Of a DNA stretch of 21,547 nt, positions 8,296-15,707 are shown piece after piece. The position numbers were made by a program, and so were the translations under genes. Origin of the DNA: SIAJ01 sp036266155 (GTDB taxonomy: Bacteria > Planctomycetota > Planctomycetia > Gemmatales > Gemmataceae); contig DATANR010000209.1 of the NCBI GenBank assembly GCA_036266155.1, positions 1 through 21,547 on the forward strand, given 5' to 3'. The notes under the pieces were generated by a model that was given only the letters and a program-made list of their open reading frames with translations, was not told the DNA's origin and did not search any database. The stretch's first letter is position 1. The number at the start of each line of letters is the position of its first letter.

Positions 8296-8487
8296 ATGGC
8301 CGTACCGAAAAGGCGAACGTCTCATTCCAAACAGGGGATGCGGCGCTCGCACCACGCTGTGACACCGATCCAGGTTCAGTACTGCAAGCAGTGCAACGAG
8401 CCGGTGCTGGCCCATCGCGTGTGCCCGAATTGCGGCTTCTTTCAGGGCCGCACCGTGGTGACCGAAGAGACCAAAGAGAAGAAGTAA
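8296..8487 (+). CDS. rpmF: 50S ribosomal protein bL32, zinc-binding form
   Basis: A 63-residue protein and a structural part of the large ribosomal subunit. The start MAVPKRRTSHSKQGMRRSHH is the standard bL32 N-terminus. The zinc ribbon is intact: Cys30-x2-Cys33 and Cys43-x2-Cys46 (YCKQCNEP and VCPNCG), so this is the C+ form and not the zinc-independent paralogue. Length is normal. No clear Shine-Dalgarno precedes ATG 8296. It is the first gene of the rpmF-plsX-fab cluster; the plsX start follows its stop by only 3 nt, so the two are surely cotranscribed. The rpmF-plsX pairing is widely conserved in bacteria. Confidence 0.96.
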   Translation: MAVPKRRTSHSKQGMRRSHHAVTPIQVQYCKQCNEPVLAHRVCPNCGFFQGRTVVTEETKEKK

Positions 8488-8490
8488 GCC

Positions 8491-9489
8491 ATGCGCATCG
8501 CCCTCGACGCGATGGGCGGCGATCATGCCCCGGGACCGGTCGTTGCGGGGGCTCTTCAAGCCGCTGCCGCCGACCCGGATGTCACCGTCGTCCTCGTTGG
8601 CGACAAGTCCAAGATCGAGCCGCTAGTGCCGGCTGGCACCGAGCGTGTCGAGTTCTTCCACGCCGTCGATACGGTCGGAATGCACGAGGCCCCGGTCGAG
8701 GCCCTCAAGGCCAAGCCGGACAACTCGATCGCGCGCTGCTGGCAGCTGATGGTCGGCAAGAAAGTCGACGCGATCGTGAGCGCCGGGAATACCGGGGCCG
8801 TGGTGGCCGGCGGCCTGTTGTCGCGGCGCTTTCTCAAGGGCGTACGGCGACCCGGCATCAGTGCCATCATGCCGACGGCCAAGGGGCCGTGCTGTATCGT
8901 CGACGTCGGCGCTAATGTCCATCCGCGGGCCTCGCACCTGTACCAGTACGGCGTGATGGGAGCCATTTTCGCGAAGCACATCCTGGGCAAGGAGAACCCG
9001 TCCGTTGGCCTGATGAACGTGGGTGAGGAAGAGGGCAAGGGCCACGACCTCGCAGTCGAGGCGTATGCCTTGCTCAAGGCCGGGCTCAAGGATCGGTTCA
9101 TCGGCAACGTCGAGGGCCGCGACATTCACCGTGGTGCGGTCGATGTCGTAGTCACCGATGGCTTCGTCGGCAACGTGATCCTCAAGATGTCTGAGGGCGT
9201 GTTCGAATTCCTGATGAAGACGGTGGCCAAGGAGATCGTCGGCCCGCTGCCGAACGACGCGCCGATCGCGATGAAAGCTCTCCAGGCGATTATCGCCCGT
9301 TACGACTACAGCACGTTCGGAGGGGCACCGCTCTTAGGCGTGGATGGCATCTGCATCATTTGCCACGGCAGCTCGAAGGAAGTGGCGATTCGCAATGCGA
9401 TCGGCGTTGCGGCCAAGAACGCGCGAGTGAAGTTGAACGAGAAGATTGTCGAAGAATTGGCGGCGTTGCCGCAGATCTCGGGTGAATGA
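8491..9489 (+). CDS. plsX: Phosphate acyltransferase PlsX
   Basis: A 332-residue protein and a peripheral membrane enzyme that converts acyl-ACP plus phosphate to acyl-phosphate, the donor for PlsY in phosphatidic acid synthesis. The N-terminal IALDAMGGDHAPGPVV block is the family signature. Further conserved blocks are VSAGNTGAVVAGG, GLMNVGEEEGKG, GNVEGRDI and VTDGFVGNVILK. The C-terminal GAPLLGVDGICIICHGSS block is also typical. Length matches the family (330-350). It lies 3 nt after rpmF. Only 37 nt, mostly a hairpin repeat, separate it from fabD. In many bacteria fabH comes next; here it is absent. Confidence 0.97.
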   Translation: MRIALDAMGGDHAPGPVVAGALQAAAADPDVTVVLVGDKSKIEPLVPAGTERVEFFHAVDTVGMHEAPVEALKAKPDNSIARCWQLMVGKKVDAIVSAGNTGAVVAGGLLSRRFLKGVRRPGISAIMPTAKGPCCIVDVGANVHPRASHLYQYGVMGAIFAKHILGKENPSVGLMNVGEEEGKGHDLAVEAYALLKAGLKDRFIGNVEGRDIHRGAVDVVVTDGFVGNVILKMSEGVFEFLMKTVAKEIVGPLPNDAPIAMKALQAIIARYDYSTFGGAPLLGVDGICIICHGSSKEVAIRNAIGVAAKNARVKLNEKIVEELAALPQISGE

Positions 9490-9491
9490 AC

Positions 9492-9519
9492 CGCCGCTTG
9501 CGCTACGCCGCAAGCGGCG
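9492..9519 (+). repeat. Family B repeat, copy 2, extended to an 11-bp hairpin
   Basis: CGCCGCTTGCG (9492-9502) pairs perfectly with CGCAAGCGGCG (9509-9519) around a 6-nt loop. Positions 9502-9518 are the shared 17-mer of family B. The hairpin begins 3 nt after the plsX stop and ends 8 nt before the fabD ATG, so it fills the intergenic gap and occupies the place where a fabD ribosome binding site would lie. It may modulate fabD translation or mark an mRNA processing point; either role is inference. Confidence 0.88.
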
Positions 9520-9526
9520 TCCAACT

Positions 9527-10429
9527 ATGAAAATCGCATTCCTCTTCCCCGGTCAAGGTGCCCAATACGTCGGCATGGGCGCGGCCCTCGCGGAATCGCT
9601 CCCCGCGGCGAAGGCGCTCTTCGACCAAGCTTCCGCCGCACTCGGTTACGATCTGCTCGATGTCTGCACCAACGGCCCTGCCGAACGGCTCAACACGACC
9701 GACGTGAGCCAGCCGGCCATCTTCGTCGCCAGCCTCGCGGCGCTCGAATCGCTGAAGCAATCCGAGCCGGATGCCGCGAACGAAGTGATTGCCACCGCGG
9801 GCTTGAGTTTGGGGGAATACACGGCGCTCGTCTTCGCCGGCGCGATGACCTTTGCCGACGGGCTGGCCGTCGTTCGTGAACGCGGCAAAACGATGCAAGC
9901 CGCGGCCGAGGCGACGGCGAGCGCGATGGTCAGCGCCCTGCTGCTCGATCTGGACAAGGTGAACGAAGTCGTCGACGAAGCGAAGGCCGATGGGCGCATC
10001 TGGATCGCAAACTACTTGTGTCCCGGCAACACGGTCCTCTCTGGCGAAGTCGCGGCGATCGACGCGGCCGAGCGCATCATGGAAGCGAAGGGCGGGAAGC
10101 CGCATCGCCTCGCCGTCGCCGGAGCTTTTCACACCGAACTGATGAAGCCGGCCGACGAAAAACTCGCTGCCGCCCTGGCGGGCGTGACAATTCAACCAGG
10201 TCGCGTGCCGGTCTGGTCGAATGTCGATGCGAAGCCGCACACCGACCCGGCCGAGGTTCGTGATCTGCTGGTGCAGCAGGTCTTGAACCCCGTCCGCTGG
10301 GAAGAAACGGTCCGCGGCCTGCTCGCTGCGGGCGTGGAACGGTTCTACGAGATCGGGCCGGGCAAGGTGCTGGCGGGCTTATTGAAGCGGATAAATCGCA
10401 AGATGGAGTGCCGGAACGTGCCGGCCTAG
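9527..10429 (+). CDS. fabD: Malonyl-CoA:ACP transacylase FabD
   Basis: A 300-residue cytoplasmic enzyme that transfers malonyl from CoA to ACP to feed fatty-acid elongation. Start MKIAFLFPGQGAQYVGMG carries the oxyanion Gln10 in FPGQG. The nucleophile is Ser94 in GLSLGEYTAL, Arg119 sits in RERGKTMQ and the catalytic His202 in GAFHTELM; the C-terminal FYEIGPGKVL block is typical. GLSLG replaces the more familiar GHSLG, but the same variant occurs in other bacteria (for example streptococcal FabD, from memory), so activity is expected. I chose ATG 9527 because the in-frame extension to 9446 overlaps plsX and adds a basic, non-homologous tail. No Shine-Dalgarno is visible; a hairpin repeat ends 8 nt upstream. 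A 121-nt gap separates it from acpP. Confidence 0.95.
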   Translation: MKIAFLFPGQGAQYVGMGAALAESLPAAKALFDQASAALGYDLLDVCTNGPAERLNTTDVSQPAIFVASLAALESLKQSEPDAANEVIATAGLSLGEYTALVFAGAMTFADGLAVVRERGKTMQAAAEATASAMVSALLLDLDKVNEVVDEAKADGRIWIANYLCPGNTVLSGEVAAIDAAERIMEAKGGKPHRLAVAGAFHTELMKPADEKLAAALAGVTIQPGRVPVWSNVDAKPHTDPAEVRDLLVQQVLNPVRWEETVRGLLAAGVERFYEIGPGKVLAGLLKRINRKMECRNVPA

Positions 10430-10468
10430 GCGGGCTGGCCTTTCCTTTGGCCGCGTCCCGGATACATT

Positions 10469-10497
10469 GCGGGCTAGGCCGGAAAATCTTAGCCTGC
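10469..10497 (+). other. Possible structured leader of acpP (8-bp stem-loop)
   Basis: In the 121-nt gap between fabD and acpP, GCGGGCTA (10469-10476) pairs with TAGCCTGC (10490-10497), one G.U pair included, around a 13-nt loop. A second G+C-rich foldable block (about 10512-10533) lies closer to the acpP start. No T-run follows, so it is not a terminator. ACP is normally made in much larger amounts than its neighbours, so an mRNA processing or stabilising element here would make sense. That role is inference. Confidence 0.35.
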
Positions 10498-10550
10498 TCC
10501 GACTTCGAGTAGGGGCGGGCACCTACCCCCGCCATTTGGAGGGTCCTCGC

Positions 10551-10793
10551 GTGTCCGTCGAGCAAAAAGTAATCGAGATCGTCTGTGAACACCTGGCCGT
10601 CAATAAGGAACAGGTGACGCGAAATACGAATTTCATTGAAGACATCGGTGCCGACTCGCTGGATATCGTCGAGTTGATCATGGAGTTGGAAGAAGAGTTC
10701 GACATCCAGATCCCCGATGACCAGGCCGAGAAGATCAAGACCGTCGGCGAAGCCATCGACTACATCGAGCGCGAATCCAAGAAGAAGTCATGA
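10551..10793 (+). CDS. acpP: Acyl carrier protein
   Basis: An 80-residue acidic protein that carries growing acyl chains on phosphopantetheine. The attachment residue is Ser36 in GADSLDIVELIMELEEEF, the universal ACP signature. Length and helix pattern are typical. The start is GTG 10551, preceded by a strong Shine-Dalgarno GGAGGG at 10538-10543, 7 nt upstream. The longer in-frame reading from 10467 adds a non-ACP arginine-rich leader and is rejected. The stop overlaps the fabF start in ATGA (10790-10793), so the two are translationally coupled. This strong ribosome binding site contrasts with the weak ones of rpmF and fabD and fits the high need for ACP. Confidence 0.97.
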   Translation: MSVEQKVIEIVCEHLAVNKEQVTRNTNFIEDIGADSLDIVELIMELEEEFDIQIPDDQAEKIKTVGEAIDYIERESKKKS

Positions 10794-12025
10794 GTCGACG
10801 CGTCGTCGTCACCGGCTTGGGCACCGTCAACCCGCTGGCTCACAACGTCTCCGGCTACTGGACCGGCCTGCTTGCGGGCCGCAGTGGCGTCGGCCCCATC
10901 ACGCTCTTCGACACCTCGGCCTTCAAGTGCCACTTCGCCGGCGAAGTCCACGAGTGGGCCACGGAAGGCAAGATCGAGCCGAAGCAGGCCAAGCACCTCG
11001 ACCGTTATTCGCAGTTCGCGCTCGTCGCCGCCAAGCAAGCGATCACCGACAGCGGCATCGACTTCACCAAGGAAGACGCGTTTCGGTGCGGCTCCATGGT
11101 CGGCAGCGGGATCGGCGGCCTGTTCACCTGGGAAGAGCAGCACGCGACCTATTTGCAGCGCGGTCCATCGCGGATCAGCCCGTTCACGATTCCAAAGATG
11201 ATCGGCAACGCGGGCACGGGTACGATCTCGATCGAATACGGCCTGATGGGCCCGAACACGGCCGTGGCGACGGCCTGCTCGACCGCCGGCCACGCGATCG
11301 GCGACGCGTTCCACCAGATCAAGTGGGACCACGCCGATGTGATGGTGAGCGGCGGCGCCGAGGCCGCGATCACGCCAATGGGCCTGGGAGGCTTCGTGGC
11401 CTGCCGGGCCCTATCGCTGCGTAACGATGCGCCGGAAAAAGCGAGCCGGCCGTTCGACAAGGGCCGCGACGGCTTCGTTCTCGGCGAAGGCGCCGGCGTT
11501 CTGATCCTCGAAGAGTTGGAACACGCGAAAAAGCGCGGCGCGACCATCTACTGCGAAGTCGTCGGCAGCGGCAACACGGCGGACGCGAACCACATCACCG
11601 CCCCGCATCCGGAAGGAGCCGGCGCTTCGCGGGCCATGATCGACGCCGTCCGCGAAGCCGGCTGGAATCTCAACGACGTCGACTACGTCAACGCGCATGG
11701 CACCAGCACCGAGCTGGGTGACAAAGCCGAGACGCTGGCGATGAAGAAGGTCTTCGGCGCTCACGCTTACAAGCTGGCTGTATCGAGCACCAAGAGCATG
11801 GTCGGCCACTTGCTCGGTGCTTCGGGCGGCGTCGAAGCGATCGCCTGTGCCCTGATGATCAAGAACGGCATCCTGCACCCGACGATCAATTACGAAACGC
11901 CGGACCCGGATTGCGATCTCGATTACATCCCCAACAAGCCGCGTGAGAAGCGCGTCCGGCGCGTGCTCTCGAACAGCTTCGGCTTCGGCGGGCACAACGC
12001 GTCGCTGGCGTTCGCGGCGGTTTGA
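10790..12025 (+). CDS. fabF: 3-oxoacyl-ACP synthase II (FabF/KAS II)
   Basis: A 411-residue elongating condensing enzyme, adding two carbons from malonyl-ACP to acyl-ACP. The Cys-His-His triad is complete: Cys163 in TACSTAGHAIGDA, His303 in NAHGTSTELGD and His340 in STKSMVGHLLGASG, with Lys335 in the last block. The C-terminal NSFGFGGHNASLAF loop is typical. Length matches FabF. The ATGA overlap with acpP is the usual acpP-fabF coupling. It is the last gene of the cluster. The convergent lipocalin/TlpA gene ends only 3 bp beyond its stop, and no hairpin terminator is visible at this junction. Confidence 0.97.
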   Translation: MSRRVVVTGLGTVNPLAHNVSGYWTGLLAGRSGVGPITLFDTSAFKCHFAGEVHEWATEGKIEPKQAKHLDRYSQFALVAAKQAITDSGIDFTKEDAFRCGSMVGSGIGGLFTWEEQHATYLQRGPSRISPFTIPKMIGNAGTGTISIEYGLMGPNTAVATACSTAGHAIGDAFHQIKWDHADVMVSGGAEAAITPMGLGGFVACRALSLRNDAPEKASRPFDKGRDGFVLGEGAGVLILEELEHAKKRGATIYCEVVGSGNTADANHITAPHPEGAGASRAMIDAVREAGWNLNDVDYVNAHGTSTELGDKAETLAMKKVFGAHAYKLAVSSTKSMVGHLLGASGGVEAIACALMIKNGILHPTINYETPDPDCDLDYIPNKPREKRVRRVLSNSFGFGGHNASLAFAAV

Positions 12026-12028
12026 GCT

Positions 12029-13573
12029 TCACGTCCCGCCCAGCAACCTCTCCATTTCCTTCACCGCCGATGCCACGTCGCGGGCTTGAAACGTGCCCAC
12101 CACCTTGCCTTCGCGGTCGATCAGGACGGTCGTCGGATACCCGACGATCCCGTATTGCACCCCACCGCGGCGCAGTTCGCCGCCGTCGACTTCAACCTGT
12201 TTGCCGGAACATAGGACAATTGGGAACGGGAGGTCGCGACCCTTCCAAAGCTGCTTTCGGATGTCGATGAGCTTCTCGTCCAGTTTCACGGCCGTGTCGA
12301 CCTCGCCGTCGATGTCCAGATGGACGCCAATGATTGCCAGCCCCTTATCCTTGAACTTGTCGTGAAGTTCGAAGAGGACTGGCATCGAATGGATGCAGGG
12401 CCCGCACCAGTAGCCCCAGAACTCGAGCAAAACCACTTTCCCTTTCAAGTCGGCGAGCGCGACCTTCTCGCCTTTCCAGCCAGCAACGTCTTTCAGTTCC
12501 GGGGCCGGTTTGCCCTTGAGCGTCGCCAGGGCCAGCGCCGGCGGTTTGATCGGGGCCAGTTCCAGTTCCGACCGCCCGGCCGAGACGGTGAACGGGAACC
12601 TCTTGGTTGCCAGGTTCTCTCCGTACACACGGAGTGTGTAATCGCCGGTCGGCAACGGGATGTCGAACTTGCCGCCGCCGGTCATGTAACTGGCGACCGG
12701 GTTCTGCCCGAGGTAAACGGTCGCATTCGTCATGCCGACCGGGAGCCCGGCGTTCTTCAACTCGTCGTTCTCGATCTTCCCCATCACCCGTACGGCCGAC
12801 TCAAGGTTCACCGTCAGGGCCGCGGTCTGCAGAGCGAAGGGCGACGTGCGGACGAAGCCGATTAGCGACCGGTCAGTCGTGCAGGCCCGGATCCCCTGGC
12901 CAACGTCCTCGTACGGCACCTTGACCGTCCCGTCCGCGCCGGTCGCGTGCGTCGGGCTGAGTTTCCATTCCGGACGCGCGCCGTCCTTCCGGGGGAACCG
13001 GTCGTCCCAGTGCATCATGTAATAGGTCGTGGCATTCCGGACCGGTTGTCCGTCTGGCCCCAGGACCGTGACCGTCACCTCCTTCGGCAACTCCTTGAAG
13101 CCGGCCTTGGTGCGGCCGAGAGTGAGGACGGCAATCCGCTTGCCGGGTTTGAACTCCGTTGGCCTCTTGGAGGTGTCATCGAGTGGAAAGCAGATCGTGA
13201 GCCGGTCTCCGTCCAGCTTGTAGATGCTCTTGAGCGTGCATGCGGGAAGCTTGACCGGCTCGCCTAACTCGGCATAGTCCAGTTCATTTACCTTCAGGTC
13301 GACAGACTTGGGGTTGGTCGTCGGATCGAGGACAAATGTGCCGCTCAAGCCCTTCGGGTGAAAGAAGAACTTCTCGACGTGGAACTTGTCGCCGTCGATC
13401 TTGAACCTCGAAAACCAGACGCGGCCGAGCGGCCGGTCCATGTCGGCCTCGGCGGCGTCGGCGAGCCAGGTGCCGGCGACCTTCGCGAGGTCCGTCGGCG
13501 GATCGGCGGCGGGAAGGAATGTGCCGGCGAGAAGCACGAGCACGGCGGACATATTGAACGGTTTGATCGACAT
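12029..13573 (-). CDS. Secreted lipocalin-like (TIGR03067-type) plus TlpA thioredoxin fusion
   Basis: A 514-residue exported protein. The signal peptide is MSIKPFNMSAVLVLLAGTFLPAA, cleaved near AADPP. Residues of about 25-165 match the planctomycete TIGR03067 lipocalin-like domain: DLAKVAGTWL, GTFVLDPTTNPKSVDL, then IYKLDGDRLTICF and a TEFKPGKR-like end. The middle (about 170-350) holds beta-rich, carboxypeptidase-regulatory-like segments. The C-terminus is a TlpA/ResA thioredoxin fold with WCGPC at 389-393 and cis-Pro480 in VGYPTTVLID. The likely role is thiol-disulfide exchange on exported proteins; the substrate is unknown. I chose ATG 13573 because the signal peptide starts there and AAGG lies 8 nt upstream; the 39-residue in-frame extension runs into the upstream gene's end. 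It lies 55 bp after the RraA-family gene on the same strand and may be cotranscribed. Confidence 0.88.
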   Translation of the reverse strand: MSIKPFNMSAVLVLLAGTFLPAADPPTDLAKVAGTWLADAAEADMDRPLGRVWFSRFKIDGDKFHVEKFFFHPKGLSGTFVLDPTTNPKSVDLKVNELDYAELGEPVKLPACTLKSIYKLDGDRLTICFPLDDTSKRPTEFKPGKRIAVLTLGRTKAGFKELPKEVTVTVLGPDGQPVRNATTYYMMHWDDRFPRKDGARPEWKLSPTHATGADGTVKVPYEDVGQGIRACTTDRSLIGFVRTSPFALQTAALTVNLESAVRVMGKIENDELKNAGLPVGMTNATVYLGQNPVASYMTGGGKFDIPLPTGDYTLRVYGENLATKRFPFTVSAGRSELELAPIKPPALALATLKGKPAPELKDVAGWKGEKVALADLKGKVVLLEFWGYWCGPCIHSMPVLFELHDKFKDKGLAIIGVHLDIDGEVDTAVKLDEKLIDIRKQLWKGRDLPFPIVLCSGKQVEVDGGELRRGGVQYGIVGYPTTVLIDREGKVVGTFQARDVASAVKEMERLLGGT

Positions 13574-13628
13574 GGGCTGTGCCTTAAGAAGAGATGTTGA
13601 ATGATTGGAACCGATCTCATTGAGCCGG

Positions 13629-14372
13629 TCAAGCGTTGATCGCCTTTCGCAATCGCGCGCCCAAGTCCTCGATCCGCCGATGGCATTCAACTCGCGCGAC
13701 CGCGTATCCCTTCGGATCCGGTTTGCCCGCCTTCAAATAGTTCAACACGATCGCTTCGGCTTCCGCCAGTTCCGGACACGCATCGGCGACGATTGATGCG
13801 AGTTCCGTGGGAATGGTGGTCACTCCATTGCGGTCGCCGTGCAGCAACTCGCCGGGGTTGATGGTGATCCCGCCGACGCGCACCGGCACGTCGAGTTGCA
13901 CGATCTGGCAATACCCGTGCGAACAGATGGCGCCGTTTGTGAAGCAGGGGAAGCCGATCGCTTCGACCTGATCGAGGTCGCGGCCGGTGCCGCTCGTGAT
14001 CAGGCCGGCGGCGCCGAACGCCTGGTAGGTGGTACACATCACTTCGCCAAACGTTGCCGCGACACATGGGTCGTCGAGGTCCTGAAAGACGACGACCGCG
14101 GGGCCGGGTGATGCGGCGAGCAATTCGACTTGCTTGGCGAGGCCCGCGTAGACGTCGCCGGATCGCGGCGGCGAGCCGGCACGAAAGGTTGCCGTCGACG
14201 CGTAGCCGACCATCGGGGGCATCTTGGGGAAACACGCCCGAATGCGTGAATCCATGTATCCGGCCGTTCGCGGCCGGACCGCGAGGAGTTCCAGGACGTT
14301 GCAGGTCGTCGGCGTGTCGAACTGGCGGAGGCGATTGAGGACAGCCGCGTCCGCGATGGGAAAGGTGTTCAT
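13629..14372 (-). CDS. RraA-family protein (HMG aldolase / oxaloacetate decarboxylase-like)
   Basis: A 247-residue protein of the RraA/HMG-aldolase fold. Family landmarks are present: FGEVM with Glu110, the GLITSGTGRDLDQVEAIGFP block with Arg131-Asp132, and HGDRNGVTTIP with Asp180 near the metal site. Members with these residues cleave 4-hydroxy-4-methyl-2-oxoglutarate or decarboxylate oxaloacetate; others (true RraA) inhibit RNase E. The intact aldolase residues and the extra length relative to E. coli RraA (about 160 residues) favour an enzyme, but the substrate is open. Start ATG 14372 has AGGA about 8 nt upstream. It is divergent from the HEAT-repeat gene across 57 bp and upstream of the TlpA-fusion gene; the context does not reveal a pathway. 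Confidence 0.85.
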   Translation of the reverse strand: MNTFPIADAAVLNRLRQFDTPTTCNVLELLAVRPRTAGYMDSRIRACFPKMPPMVGYASTATFRAGSPPRSGDVYAGLAKQVELLAASPGPAVVVFQDLDDPCVAATFGEVMCTTYQAFGAAGLITSGTGRDLDQVEAIGFPCFTNGAICSHGYCQIVQLDVPVRVGGITINPGELLHGDRNGVTTIPTELASIVADACPELAEAEAIVLNYLKAGKPDPKGYAVARVECHRRIEDLGARLRKAINA

Positions 14373-14429
14373 GGAGCTATCCTAATCCCAGAAGCGATTC
14401 GTCCATCCTATATCGCGGTGATTCACGAC

Positions 14430-15416
14430 ATGGGTAAGGCACGCGGCATCGAAGCGAAGCTGGCCCGATTACGTTTGCTCCGCGACGAGCCGGCGGGTCC
14501 AGTGCTTGTGGCCGAGTTGCGCAAGGCACTGGGCGACAACTTCAACTTGATGGTCGCGGCGGCCGCCGAGATGGTCGGCGAACGCATGGTGACCGAACTG
14601 GCGCCCGACCTGGCGGCAGCATTTCACCGCTTCATGATCGAGCCCGCCGAATCGGACAAGCTCTGCCGGGCGAAGAACGCGATTGTCGAGGCGCTCAATC
14701 GGATCGAGTACGACGAGGAGGAGATTTTTCGTATCGCGATGCGTTACGAGCAGCCGGAACCGCGGTGGGGCGGCTCGGACGACATGGCCGCGCCGTTGCG
14801 TGGCTCCGTGGCATATGCCCTGGTGCGGATCAATCCGCGTGATCTTCCGTTCCTGCTCGTTGACTTGTTTTGTGATTCAGAGAAGGTGGCCCGATCAGCA
14901 GCGGCCCGAGCCTTGGGCGGCTGTGGAACGACTGCAGCAGTCCCGCTGTTGCGGCTCAAAGCGAAAATGGGCGACGAGGAATCGGAAGTCACCATCGATT
15001 GTCTCAGCGCGCTAATGAGCGCCGCTCCCCAGGAATCAGCGTCATTCGTGGGACAATTTCTCAATTCGTCTGACGGCGAGGTCGCGGAAGGCGCAGCGCT
15101 CGTGCTCGCGGAATCGCGGCGGCCCGAAGCACTCGAGTTGCTCAAGAAGCGATGGCAAGGACTGCGGTCCGAATCGCTTCAGAATGTGCTACTCCTTGCG
15201 ATCGCGATCACGCGGCTGCCGGCAGCGCTGGAGTTTTTGCTGGAGATCGTGGCCGACGAGCGTGAGCCAATCGCGGCCGAGGCGTTGACGGCGCTGGCGA
15301 TTCATCGGCACAACGATGCCGTCCGTGAACGCATTGAAGGTGTTGTTGCGCACAGGAAGAACGACAAGTTGCGCGAGCGGTTCGAGAAGGAGTTTCGGAA
15401 GCGTGACTCAGGGTAA
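14430..15416 (+). CDS. HEAT-repeat protein
   Basis: A 328-residue protein without signal peptide or membrane segment, so probably cytoplasmic. Residues of about 120-300 form successive alpha-helical pairs of HEAT type, with repeated small-residue helices such as VARSAAARALGGCGTTAAVPLL, EVAEGAALVLAESRRPEALELL and PIAAEALTALAIHRHNDAV. Such solenoids serve as protein-binding scaffolds; no catalytic motif is seen. ATG 14430 is preferred, with GGTG about 9 nt upstream. GTG 14418, four codons earlier in frame, is possible. The last 9 bp overlap the 3' end of the convergent toxin pseudogene. Confidence 0.8.
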   Translation: MGKARGIEAKLARLRLLRDEPAGPVLVAELRKALGDNFNLMVAAAAEMVGERMVTELAPDLAAAFHRFMIEPAESDKLCRAKNAIVEALNRIEYDEEEIFRIAMRYEQPEPRWGGSDDMAAPLRGSVAYALVRINPRDLPFLLVDLFCDSEKVARSAAARALGGCGTTAAVPLLRLKAKMGDEESEVTIDCLSALMSAAPQESASFVGQFLNSSDGEVAEGAALVLAESRRPEALELLKKRWQGLRSESLQNVLLLAIAITRLPAALEFLLEIVADEREPIAAEALTALAIHRHNDAVRERIEGVVAHRKNDKLRERFEKEFRKRDSG

Positions 15417-15707
15417 GCGACGAATCCAATACGCCGGCCGACGGCGGTTATGTGCGACCGCGATTACGAGTACGCTCGATGATTTCTCAAGATAAACAAG
15501 GTGAAAAGGGAATCGGTGCATGCGGCAGAATCGGGTTCCATGAATGTGCGGCGATCAGAGTTTTGGAGTCGCTACGATTCGGGCAATCGTGGAGTCCAAC
15601 TCGGACATGAACTCCACCGCCAGCAGACCGCTGGCGAGACGATAGAACTTGCGTGCCTCGCGGGCGTCGTAAATTGCGCGCGGATGGAGGTCAACGGGCG
15701 TTGTCAT
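15408..15707 (-). pseudogene. ParE/RelE-type toxin, interrupted by one in-frame TGA
   Basis: Reading the minus strand from ATG 15707 gives MTTPVDLHPRAIYDAREARK and onward to residue 50 (TPKL), then TGA at 15555-15557. The same frame continues for 48 codons with IHGTRFCRMHRFPFHLVYLE and VLVIAVAHNRRRPAYWIRR, ending at TGA 15408-15410. Both halves are unmistakable ParE/RelE-superfamily sequence: the N-terminal helical hairpin, then the RFPFHLVY strand and the AVAHNRRRPAYW C-terminus. Total length is 99 codons, normal for the family. The TGA sits in a PKL-stop context where many relatives have P-x-x-W, so a single TGG to TGA change explains it. The start overlaps the antitoxin stop by 17 nt, the usual coupled order. 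As read, only a 50-residue fragment lacking the C-terminal active-site half would be made. A sequencing error cannot be excluded. Confidence 0.85.

Noticed and set aside
9446..9526. N-terminal extension of fabD into plsX
   Set aside because: The added residues are basic and unlike FabD, and the family N-terminus (MKIAFLFPGQG) begins exactly at 9527.
9803..9817. FabD active-site motif GLSLG instead of GHSLG as a sign of a defective enzyme
   Set aside because: The same Leu variant is, from memory, normal in FabD of other bacteria such as streptococci. Ser94, His202, Arg119 and Gln10 are all present.
13574..13690. In-frame extension of the lipocalin/TlpA protein
   Set aside because: It would overlap the RraA-family gene and would bury the signal peptide that starts at 13573.
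15417..15690. Apparently empty region between the HEAT gene and the antitoxin
   Set aside because: Not empty: reading the minus strand in one frame through a single TGA recovers a full ParE/RelE-type toxin, so it is annotated as a pseudogene.
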